The translations under genes and the position numbers were made by a program. Shown piece by piece: positions 1 through 9,346 of a stretch of DNA of 64,000 nt. The notes under the pieces were generated by a model, which searched no databases, was not told where the DNA came from, and worked only from the letters and a program-made list of their open reading frames with translations. The number at the start of each line of letters is the position of its first letter. Within the stretch, counting starts at the first letter, position 1. Source of the DNA: Caenorhabditis remanei (Eukaryota > Nematoda > Chromadorea > Rhabditida > Rhabditidae); assembly GCF_010183535.1 (NCBI RefSeq), contig NC_071329.1:17870879-17934878 (forward strand). The letters run 5' to 3'.

Positions 1-2076
1 AAAAAGATAAAATCTCGACTCCGACAACTGCAGAACATTCCAAAAAGTCTGAGAGCAATGACCGCGGAGGCCGAGAAAATCCAGAGACTTCTTGAATTGG
101 AAGAAGAAGAAGAAGCAACGGAAGCAGTCATCGCAGCAGTCCAAAACATGAACTGGAACAACATCAACCAGGGATTTCAGCCAAGAGGAAATTTTCAAGG
201 ATATAATTCAAGAGGAGGATATCGTGGAAGATTCAACCAGAACGAATACCAACCAAGAGGAAACCGTCCATTCAGAGGAGGTTACCAAGGACGTGGTAGA
301 AGAAACTGGAATCAAGGAAGTTGGAAGGGAAGAAATGAAAATCCAGAATGCTGGAATCAACGAAGCGAGAGCCAAGGAAACTGGAATCAAGGAAACGGAA
401 GCTTTCATCAATCCAATGAAGAAAACTACAATTCAAATCCCCCAGAACAAGGAGCGTCAAACCAGCCATCACAAAACATCCAGGAAACTCGTCGAATCGG
501 ATGGGACACCAACACTGGACGTCCATACATCATCAACAGCATAAGCAAAGCATGCCTGGGAATCATGATGTGCTTGTTTCTCATTGGAAGCACGGAGGCA
601 ACAAAACAAATCTGCGGATTTGGAGAAGCCGGAAACATTTTCATTCCACCAACAGCCACTCCATGCAACTTCGACAAGTCTCTCCCACTTCAAACATATG
701 CCGTCAATGTCTATCGACAACGAACCAGAGCTATCCAAATGGAAGCACACAAATGCTTCAAACATGAAGTTGAAGGAGAAGTATATTCATTTCTGAAAAT
801 ATACAAGACCACCGAAGCAAAAATTGGAAAAAGAGTACCAATCTCCGTCGAAGAATGTCGGAAAACCGCCATTGCAAAGAAGTTCAATGATATGGAACTC
901 AAGGAAATTGCTCCAGGAATCTACAGATCAGAGAAAATCGGTGAAGCTGCGGAAAATGCCACCAAAATCCTGGGAACGACGACATTCAAGACATTTGAAT
1001 TCACCATGGAAGTCGGACAGGTAGCATCACTGGATGGAGTACACGTTGTCTCCACTCTCGGAAGCTTGGAAAAATGTTCCCTCGGCACAGGAAGCTGTCA
1101 GGACGACAGTTCAACAATTGTGTGGCAACCCCAAGAGACACGTCAAGAATGTCAATTTGAACTGATTCAGAGCGCTACGGCTATCATCAGCCAACAGTTC
1201 ATTGCGATCGAAGAAATGGCCATCTTCGCCAAGTTTGACACGGATCTCAGAAGGTTACAAGATGCCCTTGAAGGTTGTTTTATACAACAAGGATATCGCA
1301 CAGATGACGGCTACCTCATCGAGTTTCCCGAGGTTCACTCAAAAGGATGGGTACCAGACATGCACATCGACGCCCAGACGTTTGGAGGACACCAGAATCC
1401 ATGGATTCGTCGGACAAGAGAAACAGTGACAAGTCTCGGACCAGCCGGGACAGAATTTCAAGCTTACATCGGAGAACCATTCATCACACCTATCATTAGG
1501 AGATTGTATGGAACCGCAAACATCGAAGAGCTAACCGATTTGAAGTCTCCAATCACGGACCCAGTAATACTTCAAGAATTCGGAAAGTACAACGTCACGA
1601 ACAAACTTCTTGACGACCGAGCCAGAAACTACCCAAAAGACCGAAAACACCAAAACCCAATGTTGCTGATATCATTGAAAGCAATCAGAGTAGCACAGTA
1701 TGGTGCACGTCAAATGAAAGCCATGGAGAAACTGAACCGACCACTCACAAGAGGAGAAGAACAGCTGAAGTTGGAAATCGAACGACAAGTCGCCTTTACG
1801 TTCGACAAACTGCTGGAAAAAGAGTTCGGAAGAAGTGAACCGGACATAAGACATCCGGACGAAAAATTCGTGCCACCAAAGTTTGATGAAGGAAAGCTCA
1901 CTCCATACAGGAATTTGCCAGTGGAAGAAGAAGCATCATGGACAACCACTCCATTTCCAACAACAACTCAGCCGAGAACCACCCAGAGAAGCAACCAACC
2001 TCCCACGAACACTAAAAAAAGTTACTCAATCACTAGAGACCCCGCCAAACACAACACCGAACCACCGACCAAGTGA
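1..2076 (+). CDS. Retroelement polyprotein segment: RG-rich region, signal-like segment and glycoprotein-like ectodomain (5' partial)
   Basis: The frame is open from the left edge, so the first ATG (58) is probably internal to a longer polyprotein. In order it shows an acidic, coiled-coil-like stretch, then an RG/GRG/NWNQ-rich low-complexity region (about residues 35-130 from the ATG) typical of nucleic-acid-binding Gag or nucleocapsid tails. A hydrophobic segment ending in GSTEA (about 160-181) looks like an internal signal peptide. A long cysteine-bearing region follows that reads as a secreted glycoprotein ectodomain. The end is rich in Thr/Pro. The stop at 2076 falls inside a region that is also open in the +2 frame (from 1883), which carries the membrane anchor and protease. 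The reverse transcriptase and integrase are not in the window and must lie upstream if present. The ectodomain family is not recognised with confidence. Confidence 0.7.
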   Translation, partial: KKIKSRLRQLQNIPKSLRAMTAEAEKIQRLLELEEEEEATEAVIAAVQNMNWNNINQGFQPRGNFQGYNSRGGYRGRFNQNEYQPRGNRPFRGGYQGRGRRNWNQGSWKGRNENPECWNQRSESQGNWNQGNGSFHQSNEENYNSNPPEQGASNQPSQNIQETRRIGWDTNTGRPYIINSISKACLGIMMCLFLIGSTEATKQICGFGEAGNIFIPPTATPCNFDKSLPLQTYAVNVYRQRTRAIQMEAHKCFKHEVEGEVYSFLKIYKTTEAKIGKRVPISVEECRKTAIAKKFNDMELKEIAPGIYRSEKIGEAAENATKILGTTTFKTFEFTMEVGQVASLDGVHVVSTLGSLEKCSLGTGSCQDDSSTIVWQPQETRQECQFELIQSATAIISQQFIAIEEMAIFAKFDTDLRRLQDALEGCFIQQGYRTDDGYLIEFPEVHSKGWVPDMHIDAQTFGGHQNPWIRRTRETVTSLGPAGTEFQAYIGEPFITPIIRRLYGTANIEELTDLKSPITDPVILQEFGKYNVTNKLLDDRARNYPKDRKHQNPMLLISLKAIRVAQYGARQMKAMEKLNRPLTRGEEQLKLEIERQVAFTFDKLLEKEFGRSEPDIRHPDEKFVPPKFDEGKLTPYRNLPVEEEASWTTTPFPTTTQPRTTQRSNQPPTNTKKSYSITRDPAKHNTEPPTK

Positions 2077-3772
2077 AGAAAGAGAACGTCCAACGTTCGA
2101 AAGGTTCGAAGCAAGCTGCCAAGAACAATGGAAGTCTACAACACTCTTTCAAACACTACTGAGAATTGATCCAACCGCGGCCATCAGACAACTGCTGAGA
2201 AGAAACGACATCTCAGCGAAAATAATTGGAGAAACTCTGATGATCTCGAAGTGCAGAGAAGTCACACCTGATGTGATACACTACGGTCGAAAAGTCAATT
2301 CAACGTGCTACAATCTGATACCGGTAACAGTCAAAGGAAAACTTTGGTTCCAACTACCCGGATCGGACGATCTCATCGGAGAAGCAACTGAAATCGCCTG
2401 CGAAGACAGACCACCATCGATCCGATATGAACACAATCGTTGGGTCGGATTGGAAAACCAAGAAATGCTACCACAATTTCTAGCAAGACCAAATGGAAAG
2501 CTACAAGAACAATTCATCTTGCCAGCACCAGAAACATTCTACACAAATGTTGATGAAGAAAATGGAGTCTCCACAGGAACGGACAGAGAAATGCAAAACA
2601 TCAACGACGAAAACTCCAAGAAATTGAGGAAAAGACTGATCACCGAAGGAATCCTAAAAGATACAATTGAAAAAGTGAAAGAAACCACTGCAGCAGCTGG
2701 AAAATCAGCAAAGAATTTGTACAAATCAACGATGGATTCAATGAAAGAAGGAGTGAAGGATGTCGTATTTTCTGTTCTCATGCTAGTCGCATGGGTCGTC
2801 ATCCCAATCGCAGTGATTGCTCTGACATTGTTCATACTTTATGGATATTGCAAGTATAGAGCATACAGAAGCACCGGAAGAATAGCGAAGAAATTAGCGA
2901 AGAAAGCAACAGATGCTCTAGTCGAATATGCACACCACCATCTCATCAACAATGTCCAAATGCAAAATGCTCACTCGTTCCGACCAATAGCTCGAACATA
3001 TGAAGAAGAATACCCGATACATTCAATCAATTCAGTGCAGATGAACAATTCGACCTCAAGATTACCAATTATTGATGTAGAAATTGATGGAAGGAAAGTA
3101 GAAGCACTATGGGACACCGGAGCAGCCGCAAGCTATATGCGAATCTCTTCAACAATGCACGCCATCTTCAACGATTGCGAACCAGAAGGAACGGCTGCAA
3201 ATGGCTCTCTAATCCAGTTTATCGGAGAATGCATCAGCACAGTGAAAATCGGAGATTGTCTCATCTTGCATACATTCTTCGTGTCACAAGACACAGACTG
3301 TCCCACTTCTGTTTTGCTTGGAACCGATGTAATGGAGAAGATAAATAAATTGGGTCACGAGTTCAGACTCAACCTATTCAAGAAGGAACTGATCATTGGA
3401 AATCACCGTATCGAGATCAAGGAAGAGAAGAAAGAAGAACTAAAAGAAGAACAGAACGAACCGAGCACTCAGGAAGAAAAGATTGAAGAGAAAACAAGAA
3501 CAGAAGAAGAAGAAGATGCAAACGGAAAGAATAATGGAAAACAACAAGAAGCAAGTGAAGATAAGAAAGATTTTGAGAATGAAAACGCAGAAGGACCATT
3601 CACAAGCCGTCTAGATCAAGCACCGGGACGGTGCATCTCTCGAAGGGGTGGGATGTCAGGGGGCGATAGGAAAGAAGAGCAGGAAATAGCACACGCCCCT
3701 TTATGTGAAGCGTCAAGAAGAGAGGACGCAGAGAAAAGGAAGGGCGCAGAGAAATGTGAGGACGCCGACTAG
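1883..3772 (+). CDS. Retroelement segment: membrane anchor and retropepsin-like aspartic protease
   Basis: Open in the frame one base ahead of the upstream segment; the two overlap at 1883-2076. It continues a cysteine-bearing, glycoprotein-like region. A ~30-residue hydrophobic stretch (about 2758-2853) is followed by basic residues, as expected for a type I membrane anchor. Downstream is a retropepsin-like domain: the catalytic triplet Asp-Thr-Gly lies in LWDTGAA (3114-3122) and the second hydrophobic-hydrophobic-Gly element in LLGTD (about 3316). The tail is very Glu/Lys-rich. The stop (3770-3772) lies inside the LTR, so the coding region runs through the polypurine tract. A protease placed after an envelope-like region is not the usual order (Gag, protease, reverse transcriptase, integrase, Env). 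Whether a ribosomal frameshift, splicing or an indel joins it to the upstream frame cannot be told. Confidence 0.7.
   Translation: MMKESSLHTGICQWKKKHHGQPLHFQQQLSREPPREATNLPRTLKKVTQSLETPPNTTPNHRPSEERERPTFERFEASCQEQWKSTTLFQTLLRIDPTAAIRQLLRRNDISAKIIGETLMISKCREVTPDVIHYGRKVNSTCYNLIPVTVKGKLWFQLPGSDDLIGEATEIACEDRPPSIRYEHNRWVGLENQEMLPQFLARPNGKLQEQFILPAPETFYTNVDEENGVSTGTDREMQNINDENSKKLRKRLITEGILKDTIEKVKETTAAAGKSAKNLYKSTMDSMKEGVKDVVFSVLMLVAWVVIPIAVIALTLFILYGYCKYRAYRSTGRIAKKLAKKATDALVEYAHHHLINNVQMQNAHSFRPIARTYEEEYPIHSINSVQMNNSTSRLPIIDVEIDGRKVEALWDTGAAASYMRISSTMHAIFNDCEPEGTAANGSLIQFIGECISTVKIGDCLILHTFFVSQDTDCPTSVLLGTDVMEKINKLGHEFRLNLFKKELIIGNHRIEIKEEKKEELKEEQNEPSTQEEKIEEKTRTEEEEDANGKNNGKQQEASEDKKDFENENAEGPFTSRLDQAPGRCISRRGGMSGGDRKEEQEIAHAPLCEASRREDAEKRKGAEKCEDAD
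3642..3653 (+). other. Polypurine tract of the LTR element
   Basis: The run GAAGGGGTGGGA sits directly before TGTCA, the start of the LTR. This is the expected position of the plus-strand primer site of LTR retrotransposons. Confidence 0.75.
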
Positions 3773-3998
3773 TCAGTCGGGCTCCATGCACCGATCATGG
3801 ATGGTGACCGAGAGACCACCTCCTCGGTCCCATCCTCTTATTCATATATCCTTCCTTTTATATTTACTCGCTTATATATATTTAATCCTTATTTATCCTT
3901 ATTCAATAAACCCCTTTATTCTAAATGTGTTCTGTTATGTAATGTATATGAAAAGACCGCCACCTAGACCCCACCAGAGGTCTAGGTCCCGGTATACA
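3654..3998 (+). mobile_element. 3' long terminal repeat (345 bp)
   Basis: It begins TGTCAG immediately after the polypurine tract and ends ATACA, the canonical TG...CA ends. It contains TATA-like stretches near 3870 and an AATAAA at 3905-3910. The sequence right of 3998 is host: the tail of a class A gene on the minus strand. The 5' LTR and the left target-site duplication are outside the window, so the ends rest on TG/CA and on homology of the flank to the copy at 5729-6012. Confidence 0.75.
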
Positions 3999-4298
3999 GA
4001 CTGGAAGACATGATCCCACCGAGGAACATGTAACAATACCGTAAAACACACGTAATCACCGATCCGACAATCAACGCGATAAAGATAACAACTATGCACC
4101 AGAAGAACCAGGTGGTACTGTAGAATGAGCAGTAGTCGTATATTTCACAGCAGACATGGTATTGTTCGCTGGTCGATTGGCAGGAGGAATCGCAGTTTTT
4201 GTAGGCATCCGATTTGAAATCTGGAAAATAATTACTAAAACTTAGAAAAATAACTTCAAAAACTCACAAATTTGACAATTATCCGTTTCGTGTATCAT
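3982..4298 (-). pseudogene. Class A cysteine-rich membrane protein, tail cut by LTR element (A1)
   Basis: Exons read on the minus strand are about 4298-4268 and 4220-3982. The second exon is almost identical to that of the copy at 5729-6012: a short lumenal part with a Cys-Cys pair (YHVCCEIYDYCSF), then the hydrophobic segment WFFWCIVVIFIALIVGSVI. From about 4036 the two copies diverge. In A1 the frame runs into the retrotransposon LTR and stops at a TAG at 3984-3982, so the acidic Gly-rich tail of the intact copy is replaced by LTR-encoded residues. The true 5' end is uncertain: the ATG at 4298 leaves only ten residues before the intron, and A1 alone has an acceptor-like TTTCCCAG a little upstream. 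Function unknown. Confidence 0.6.
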
Positions 4299-4377
4299 CG
4301 TTCGATTGTTAGAGAAATACTGGGAAATGAATTGGATTTTTCCATTTTTTATCTTAAAATGACATTTCAAAAAATGA

Positions 4378-4541
4378 AGCGTGACCCCCAAGGGTTTTTG
4401 ATATTCCCAATAAAGATACGGTGATAACCTTCCACGTAAACGTTTAGCGCCGCCCCCTGTTTTCTTATCAATCGATATCGATCGATAAAATCAGTATTAT
4501 TTAGAAGTTAGTATCAGTTCCTGTTTCACTCTGTCTCAACA
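4378..4541 (+). promoter_or_regulatory. Class A upstream element (copy 1)
   Basis: The block GCGTGACC...GATACGGTGAT...CCTTCCACGT is followed by ATCGATCGATAAAATCAGT and by a leader ending CTCAACA just before the ATG at 4542. The same ordered set of motifs recurs before the genes at 6336, 9347 and (partly) 11195. Confidence 0.65.
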
Positions 4542-5390
4542 ATGGCACATTCTGATGAAATGAAAGCTGCAATGTTTGCTTTTTTTTTCTGGATAGGTTT
4601 CCTCCAGAGGAAGTAGAAAACGTGAAGAAAAGATACAACGCTGGAGACGCTGATACTATAAAGGGTGTGAAAAGACACTGCCCATACTGTAAGTTTTTTA
4701 ATGAACTCCTTTGTTGCAACGCGATATTGTCTACAGTACCACTCGAAAAGTTAACAAATTTTGGTTTTTTGACCGTAACTTGTTTCCGATTGGTAGGATC
4801 ACTCTAAGATTTCGGGAAAACATTTACCGTTCTGAGTAAAAAATCATGTTTCACTAGTTTTTTGTAAAATTTTCATGAAATTCGTATAGTTTTGTATAAT
4901 TACGCTTCAAAGTTTTAGGCTAATCCGACCAATTTGATAGAAGTTATGGTCGAAAAATTAAAAGTTTCAGCGGTACTGTATATACATTTCAGTTGTCGAT
5001 ACCGACGCTTATGCAAAAGGCAATAAGGATTTGAACAGCTACAAAATTTGCTGTGAAGTGTTCGACTACTGCTCGTTCTACGTTCAGGTGAGTTCTCAGC
5101 TGTTTCCATAACTACATCTTGACTCGGAAATCTTCTCTCGTAAGATCACGCCAATAAAAGTTCGAACTTATCGGCGTTCGCTAAATAACGCTTTCATTTA
5201 ATAATGACTAGTTTTGCTCAAATCTCTTTTCCAGACATGGTTCTACTTAGTCTGTGGAGGTGTTGCTCTTCTCATCGTCATTATTCTGATTGTCGTCTTT
5301 TTCTTTTGTTGTAAGAAAAGAGGTCGTGGTGGTAGTGAAGATGTGGAATCGATCGAGACAAGTGATGCTTCCAAAAATGAGGATTATTGA
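4542..5390 (+). pseudogene. Class A cysteine-rich membrane protein with exon-1 frameshift (A2)
   Basis: Exons are 4542-4688, 4993-5087 and 5235-5390. Exon 2 encodes a lumenal segment with YKICCEVFDYCSFY. Exon 3 encodes one membrane span (CGGVALLIVIILIVVFFFCC), then KKRGRGG and an acidic tail ending NEDY. Intron phases 1 and 0 match the other class A genes. In exon 1 the frame from the ATG hits TAG, while the downstream frame (LDRFPPEEV, matching LDKDSPAEI of the copy at 9347) is shifted by one base. The shift lies at the nine-T run 4580-4588, so one inserted or lost T explains it. It may be a real null allele or a homopolymer sequencing error; everything else is intact. Confidence 0.65.
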
Positions 5391-5728
5391 GTGATTTATT
5401 TTGTTGACACAACGATTTGATAAAGGCATTGGATTTTCTGGATTACGGATTTAGAATCTGGAAATTTCTCAACCAAAGTACAACAGCATGATTGTTGTTG
5501 ACAACTTTTTCTGTACGGACACTCTCTAGAGAGTTATGGTCATTTTAAGGGGACAGCTCAAAAATCGCTCTATTTTGCACTGCGACGATTTGAAGGAGAA
5601 ATTACTTTGTCGATACGTAACTTGCTAGGGAGTGTCCGTAATGTTCTTTTATAATTGTTGGATTGATTGGTATATGTATTTGGCTTTGGAGAAAGAATCG
5701 GCGTAATGATGTGGAAAACATTGAAATT
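5391..5728. repeat. Intergenic stretch with a copy of the GTACGGACACTCC dispersed repeat
   Basis: No gene seen. Positions ~5500-5640 hold a short inverted arrangement of a dispersed repeat, GTTGACAACTTTTT...TGTACGGACACTC with GAGTGTCCGTA in the opposite sense. It is also seen near 8700, 10700-10870, 11775 and 44760-44960. Confidence 0.5.
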
Positions 5729-6090
5729 TTATTCAATTAAAAAACAAATCTGATGAGTTTCATTTGACTTCGAGCTCTCCACCTCTTCCAAATCCCCTCC
5801 ACCGCCACTCCCTCTCTGCATACGAAGATACCGTAAAACACACGTAATCACCGATCCGACAATCAACGCGATAAAGATAACGACTATGCACCAGAAGAAC
5901 CAGGTGGTACTGTAGAATGAGAAGTAGTCGTATATTTCACAGCAGACATGGTATTGTTCGCTGGTCGATTGGCAGGAGGAATCGCAGTTTTTATAGGCAT
6001 CCGATTTGAAATCTAGAAAATAATGACCAAAACTTAGAAAAATAACTTCATAAACTCACAAATTTGACAATTATCCGTTTCGTGTATCAT
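5729..6090 (-). CDS. Class A cysteine-rich single-pass membrane protein (A3)
   Basis: Exons are 6090-6060 and 6012-5729, total 315 bp, 104 aa from the ATG chosen. The second exon encodes SYKN-like lumenal sequence with two extra cysteines (CDSSCQ), the family Cys-Cys pair (YHVCCEIYDY), a membrane span (WFFWCIVVIFIALIVGSVI) and a tail with GSGGGGDLEEVESSK. The stop is TAA at 5731-5729. The ATG gives an unusually short N-terminus (MIHETDNCQI), and an in-frame stop lies 12 codons upstream; an extra 5' exon is possible. It is a near-duplicate of the gene at 3982-4298 and is divergently placed to the gene start at 6336. Function unknown; type III membrane topology is inferred from one span and no signal peptide. 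Confidence 0.6.
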
Positions 6091-6177
6091 AGTTCGATTG
6101 TTAGAGAAATAATGGGAAATTAATCAGAAATCAACGTGGTTTTTTTCCTTTAAAAAGTCTTTTATGTCAAAAAATGA

Positions 6178-6335
6178 AGCGTGACCCCTTCTTAAAATAT
6201 TCATGATCCTATTCAAGATACGGTGATGACCTTCCACGTGGCCCCCTATTTTGCTAAGCTCCGCCCCTTTTCGTATCGATCGAAAAAATCAGTTTTGGAA
6301 GTTAGTATCAGTTTGTGTTTCACTCTGCTTCAACA
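6178..6335 (+). promoter_or_regulatory. Class A upstream element (copy 2)
   Basis: GCGTGACCCC, then CAAGATACGGTGATGACC and TTCCACGTGG, then CGATCGAAAAAATCAGT and a leader ending TTCAACA before the ATG at 6336. Same motif order and spacing as copies at 4378, 9197 and 11051. The CACGTG core is an E-box. Confidence 0.65.
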
Positions 6336-8529
6336 ATGGTAGACAAAGCTCTTGCCTTAGATGCTATTGTATTGTATTGTATTTTATTCTTATAAAAAAT
6401 TATCAATATATGGGGCGGGAGGCTGAGAATGAGTCCCTCACGAGACCATTCAAAGGGTGGGTTAAAGTGAGAGATGTGGGGCAACAAAAAAAATAATGAC
6501 CGGTATGAGGGGAATAAAAGAAGGCATTATGAATCGAGAAATGTGGTAATGCGGGGAAAGGTGGTTTGGGAGTACAGAATAAGAATAAGCTCTAATAGCG
6601 TGTGATACTAGATGAGATTAGGGTATTGAACTCGGAAGGGGAGAGAAAATATGAGCTTTGGGAGGTAATGGCATTCCAGATGGGAGTGGTGTGGGAAAAA
6701 AAGTCAGAGCACTTGGGTTTAATACAAATAAGATTCATAGGGCGACGGGTTGAGGAGGAAAACCGGATGTACGAATCTAGGTGTGGAAAGTATGAGGTAC
6801 CGCTAAGAAATTTATATAACGCATTCTCTGTAAGACTCGAGCATGGCACCAAAGGGTGTGGGCCTAGGACCTGTATGCATGGTACAGCTTAGATATTGCA
6901 GTCAAACATACTATTGGTCATTAGTAACCCATACAAAAATTTTTGAGCTCGGGCTCCGGGTTACGGTAGTACTGTAGGTGCTCAAAGAGCAAAAAAATTT
7001 TTTTTTTGTTTTTGACCGTAGAACGCTATAATTTTTGGAATGAAATGAGTATTGTTAGTGTAGTATTTTCTTGAAATTTTAAAACATGAAAATGATTTTT
7101 GACCAAGATATAACAAAATTAGTTCATTTTTTCTGAAATTTTGGGAAAAACCGTAATTTTTATGGAACAAATAGGTAATACCTTTTTACCAAGCTATGTT
7201 TACATAAAACAACAATGTTTTAGCTTTATTTTAAAGATAAAAATTAAAAAAAATCCTATACTGTTTTTTGAAAAATTTCGATATCTGACAATGAAAAAAA
7301 CTTTTTTTGAGATAACTTAAAAATTGTTTCAGAATCGAACTGTTCATACTTTTTTAAATGTTTTTTGTACTGACACTTTATTTCCAACTCTTCAACATCA
7401 TTGAGAAAAATGCACTTCTATGTATGAATTTTCGCAAAATTTTCAACTTTTTTCAAAAGTTGATTTTTGAAATACTAATAATAAATACCTTTTTACCACA
7501 CTAGTTTTACATTACACAACAACACTTCAACTTCATTTTGAAAATAAAATTTCAGAAAAAAATCGATACATATTGTCTGAGAAAAAAATTGAAAAATTGT
7601 GATGTCTGAAACTGAAAAATTTTTTTTTTCAGTTTCAGACATCACAATTTTTCAGACAATATGTATCGATTTTTTTCTGAAATTTTAATTTCAAAATGAA
7701 GTTGAAGTGTTGTTGTGTAATGTAAAACTAGTGTGGTACATAGAAGTGCATTTTTCTCAATGATGTTGAAGAGTTGGAAATAAAGTGTCAGTACAAAAAA
7801 CATTTAAAAAAGTGTGAACAGTTCGATTCTGAAACAATTTTTAAGTTATCTCAAAAAAAGTTTTTTTCATTGTCAGATATCGAAATTTTTCAAAAAACAG
7901 TATAGGATTTTTTTTAAATTTTTATCTTTAAAATAAAGCTAAAACATTGTTGTTTTATGTAAACATAGCTTGGTAAAAAGGTAATACCTATTTGTTCCAT
8001 AAAAATTACGGTTTTTCCCAAAATTTCAGAAAAAATGGACTAATTTTGTTATATCTTGGTCAAAAATTATTTTCATGTTTTAAAATTTTGAGAAAATACT
8101 ACATTAACAATACTCATTTCATTCCAAAAATTATAGCGTTCTACGGTCAAAAACAAAAAAAATTTTTTTTTGCTCTTTGAGCACCTACAGTACTACCGTA
8201 ACCCGGAGCCCGAGCTCAAATTTTTGCATATAGGTTACTAATGACCAATAGTATCTGTTTTTATAAAAATCTTGCCCTAGGGCACACGTTGCTCGAGTCT
8301 TACAAAGAATGCGTTATATATCTTCACATCTTTCATACCTTCATTCCAAAGACTCAAATCTCTTTTTCAGACATGGTTCTACATTGCATGTGGAGGTGTT
8401 GGTCTTCTTCTCATCGTCATTATTCTGATTGTCGTCTCCTGCTGTTGTTGTTGCAAGAGAAGAGGTGGTGGTGGTAAAGATGTGGAATCGATCGAGACAA
8501 GTGATGCTACCAAAAATGAGGATTATTGA
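6336..8529 (+). pseudogene. Class A membrane protein gene split by a large foldback insertion (A4)
   Basis: The conserved leader and ATG (6336) are present, but after about ten codons exon 1 runs into foreign sequence and a stop. The third exon survives at 8371-8529 with a good acceptor (TCTTTTTCAG). It encodes TWFYIACGG, a membrane span, CCCCCKRR, a Gly run and the acidic tail ending NEDY. The rest of exon 1 and all of exon 2 are missing; ~2 kb of unrelated sequence with a giant inverted repeat takes their place. The gene cannot make a family-type protein. Confidence 0.75.
6765..8345. mobile_element. Giant foldback element (~1.5 kb inverted repeat)
   Basis: The left arm (about 6907-7617) is mirrored by the right arm (about 7622-8254); both outer ends carry ATACTATTGGTCATTAGTAA. 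The left arm has ~75 extra bases near 7430-7500. Weaker inverted similarity continues outward (TATATAACGCATTCT...GTAAGACTCGAG at ~6815-6845 and inverted at ~8290-8320), suggesting the true ends lie near 6765 and 8345. No transposase is seen. The short frames in the two arms are mirror images of each other and not genes. 6365-6765 is unrelated unique-looking sequence that arrived with or before it. Confidence 0.75.
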
Positions 8530-9196
8530 TTGATTTCTTTCAATATGATGATATGATAAAGTCATTGGATTTTCGGTTTACGGGTTTTCAGGTGGCGACA
8601 ACTTCCATATTGAGAATGTTTTACGGTAATAATGATTGTCCCACAAAATAAATTATGTGTAAACTATACAGAACAAAGGTAGACCTTCATTTTTGTAGTT
8701 GACAACTTTTTTGTACGGACACTCCTTAGAAAGTTACACATATTGAGAAAGTAATTTCTCCTTTAATTTTTCTCCTTTCTTTCTTTTCGAAGCGCATAAA
8801 TGTGACCGTTCATGATAAAGAGTTTGGAAGAACAAACAATTTTGAAAAAATAATCATACATCTGACAAGGAATGGTACAGTTGGTTGTCGTTTTAAGTAG
8901 AACAATGAAGTACAAACATGGAAATACTACTGGAGGAAGCCGTGATACAGGATTTCATGCTGTTCTTCGACCTGTTTGAGTTTTGTTTTAAAATAAAAGC
9001 AATAAATTGATTCCAAAATGCGCATTATAATTGAAATCTCAAAATTAAGTGTTTTTTGGGTTTCGTACAGAGTCTGAGCTTCATAGCCCTCTAGTTTGAA
9101 ACCCTCAATTTTGCCAGACTACCAATCATAACCGGCGTAATGATACTGTTTAGAGAAATGAATATTGTATAATACATTGAAATTTTATTGAAACAG
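8530..9196. other. Intergenic, no gene seen
   Basis: It holds one half-copy of the GTACGGACACTCC dispersed repeat (~8700-8760) and otherwise AT-rich sequence with no convincing exon. Confidence 0.5.
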
Positions 9197-9346
9197 TGAA
9201 GCGTGACCTCCAAGATTTTCTGAAAACGAAACCATTCAAGATACAGTGATGACCTTCCACGTGAAAATTTTTCTTATCGATCGATATTGATCGATAAAAT
9301 CAGTCTTAGAAGTTAGTATTGGTTTGTGTTTCACTCTGTATCAACA
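9197..9346 (+). promoter_or_regulatory. Class A upstream element (copy 3)
   Basis: GCGTGACCTCCAAG, CAAGATACAGTGATGACC, TTCCACGTG and TGATCGATAAAATCAGT, then the leader ending TATCAACA before the start at 9347. This is the best complete copy, in front of an intact gene. Confidence 0.65.

Noticed and set aside
6602..6892. 96-aa open frame in the sequence left of the giant foldback
   Set aside because: No recognisable domain, no splice or promoter context, and it overlaps the outer inverted-repeat similarity; likely a chance frame.
6982..8180. Pair of near-identical 62-aa frames
   Set aside because: They are the two arms of one inverted repeat read on opposite strands, not genes.
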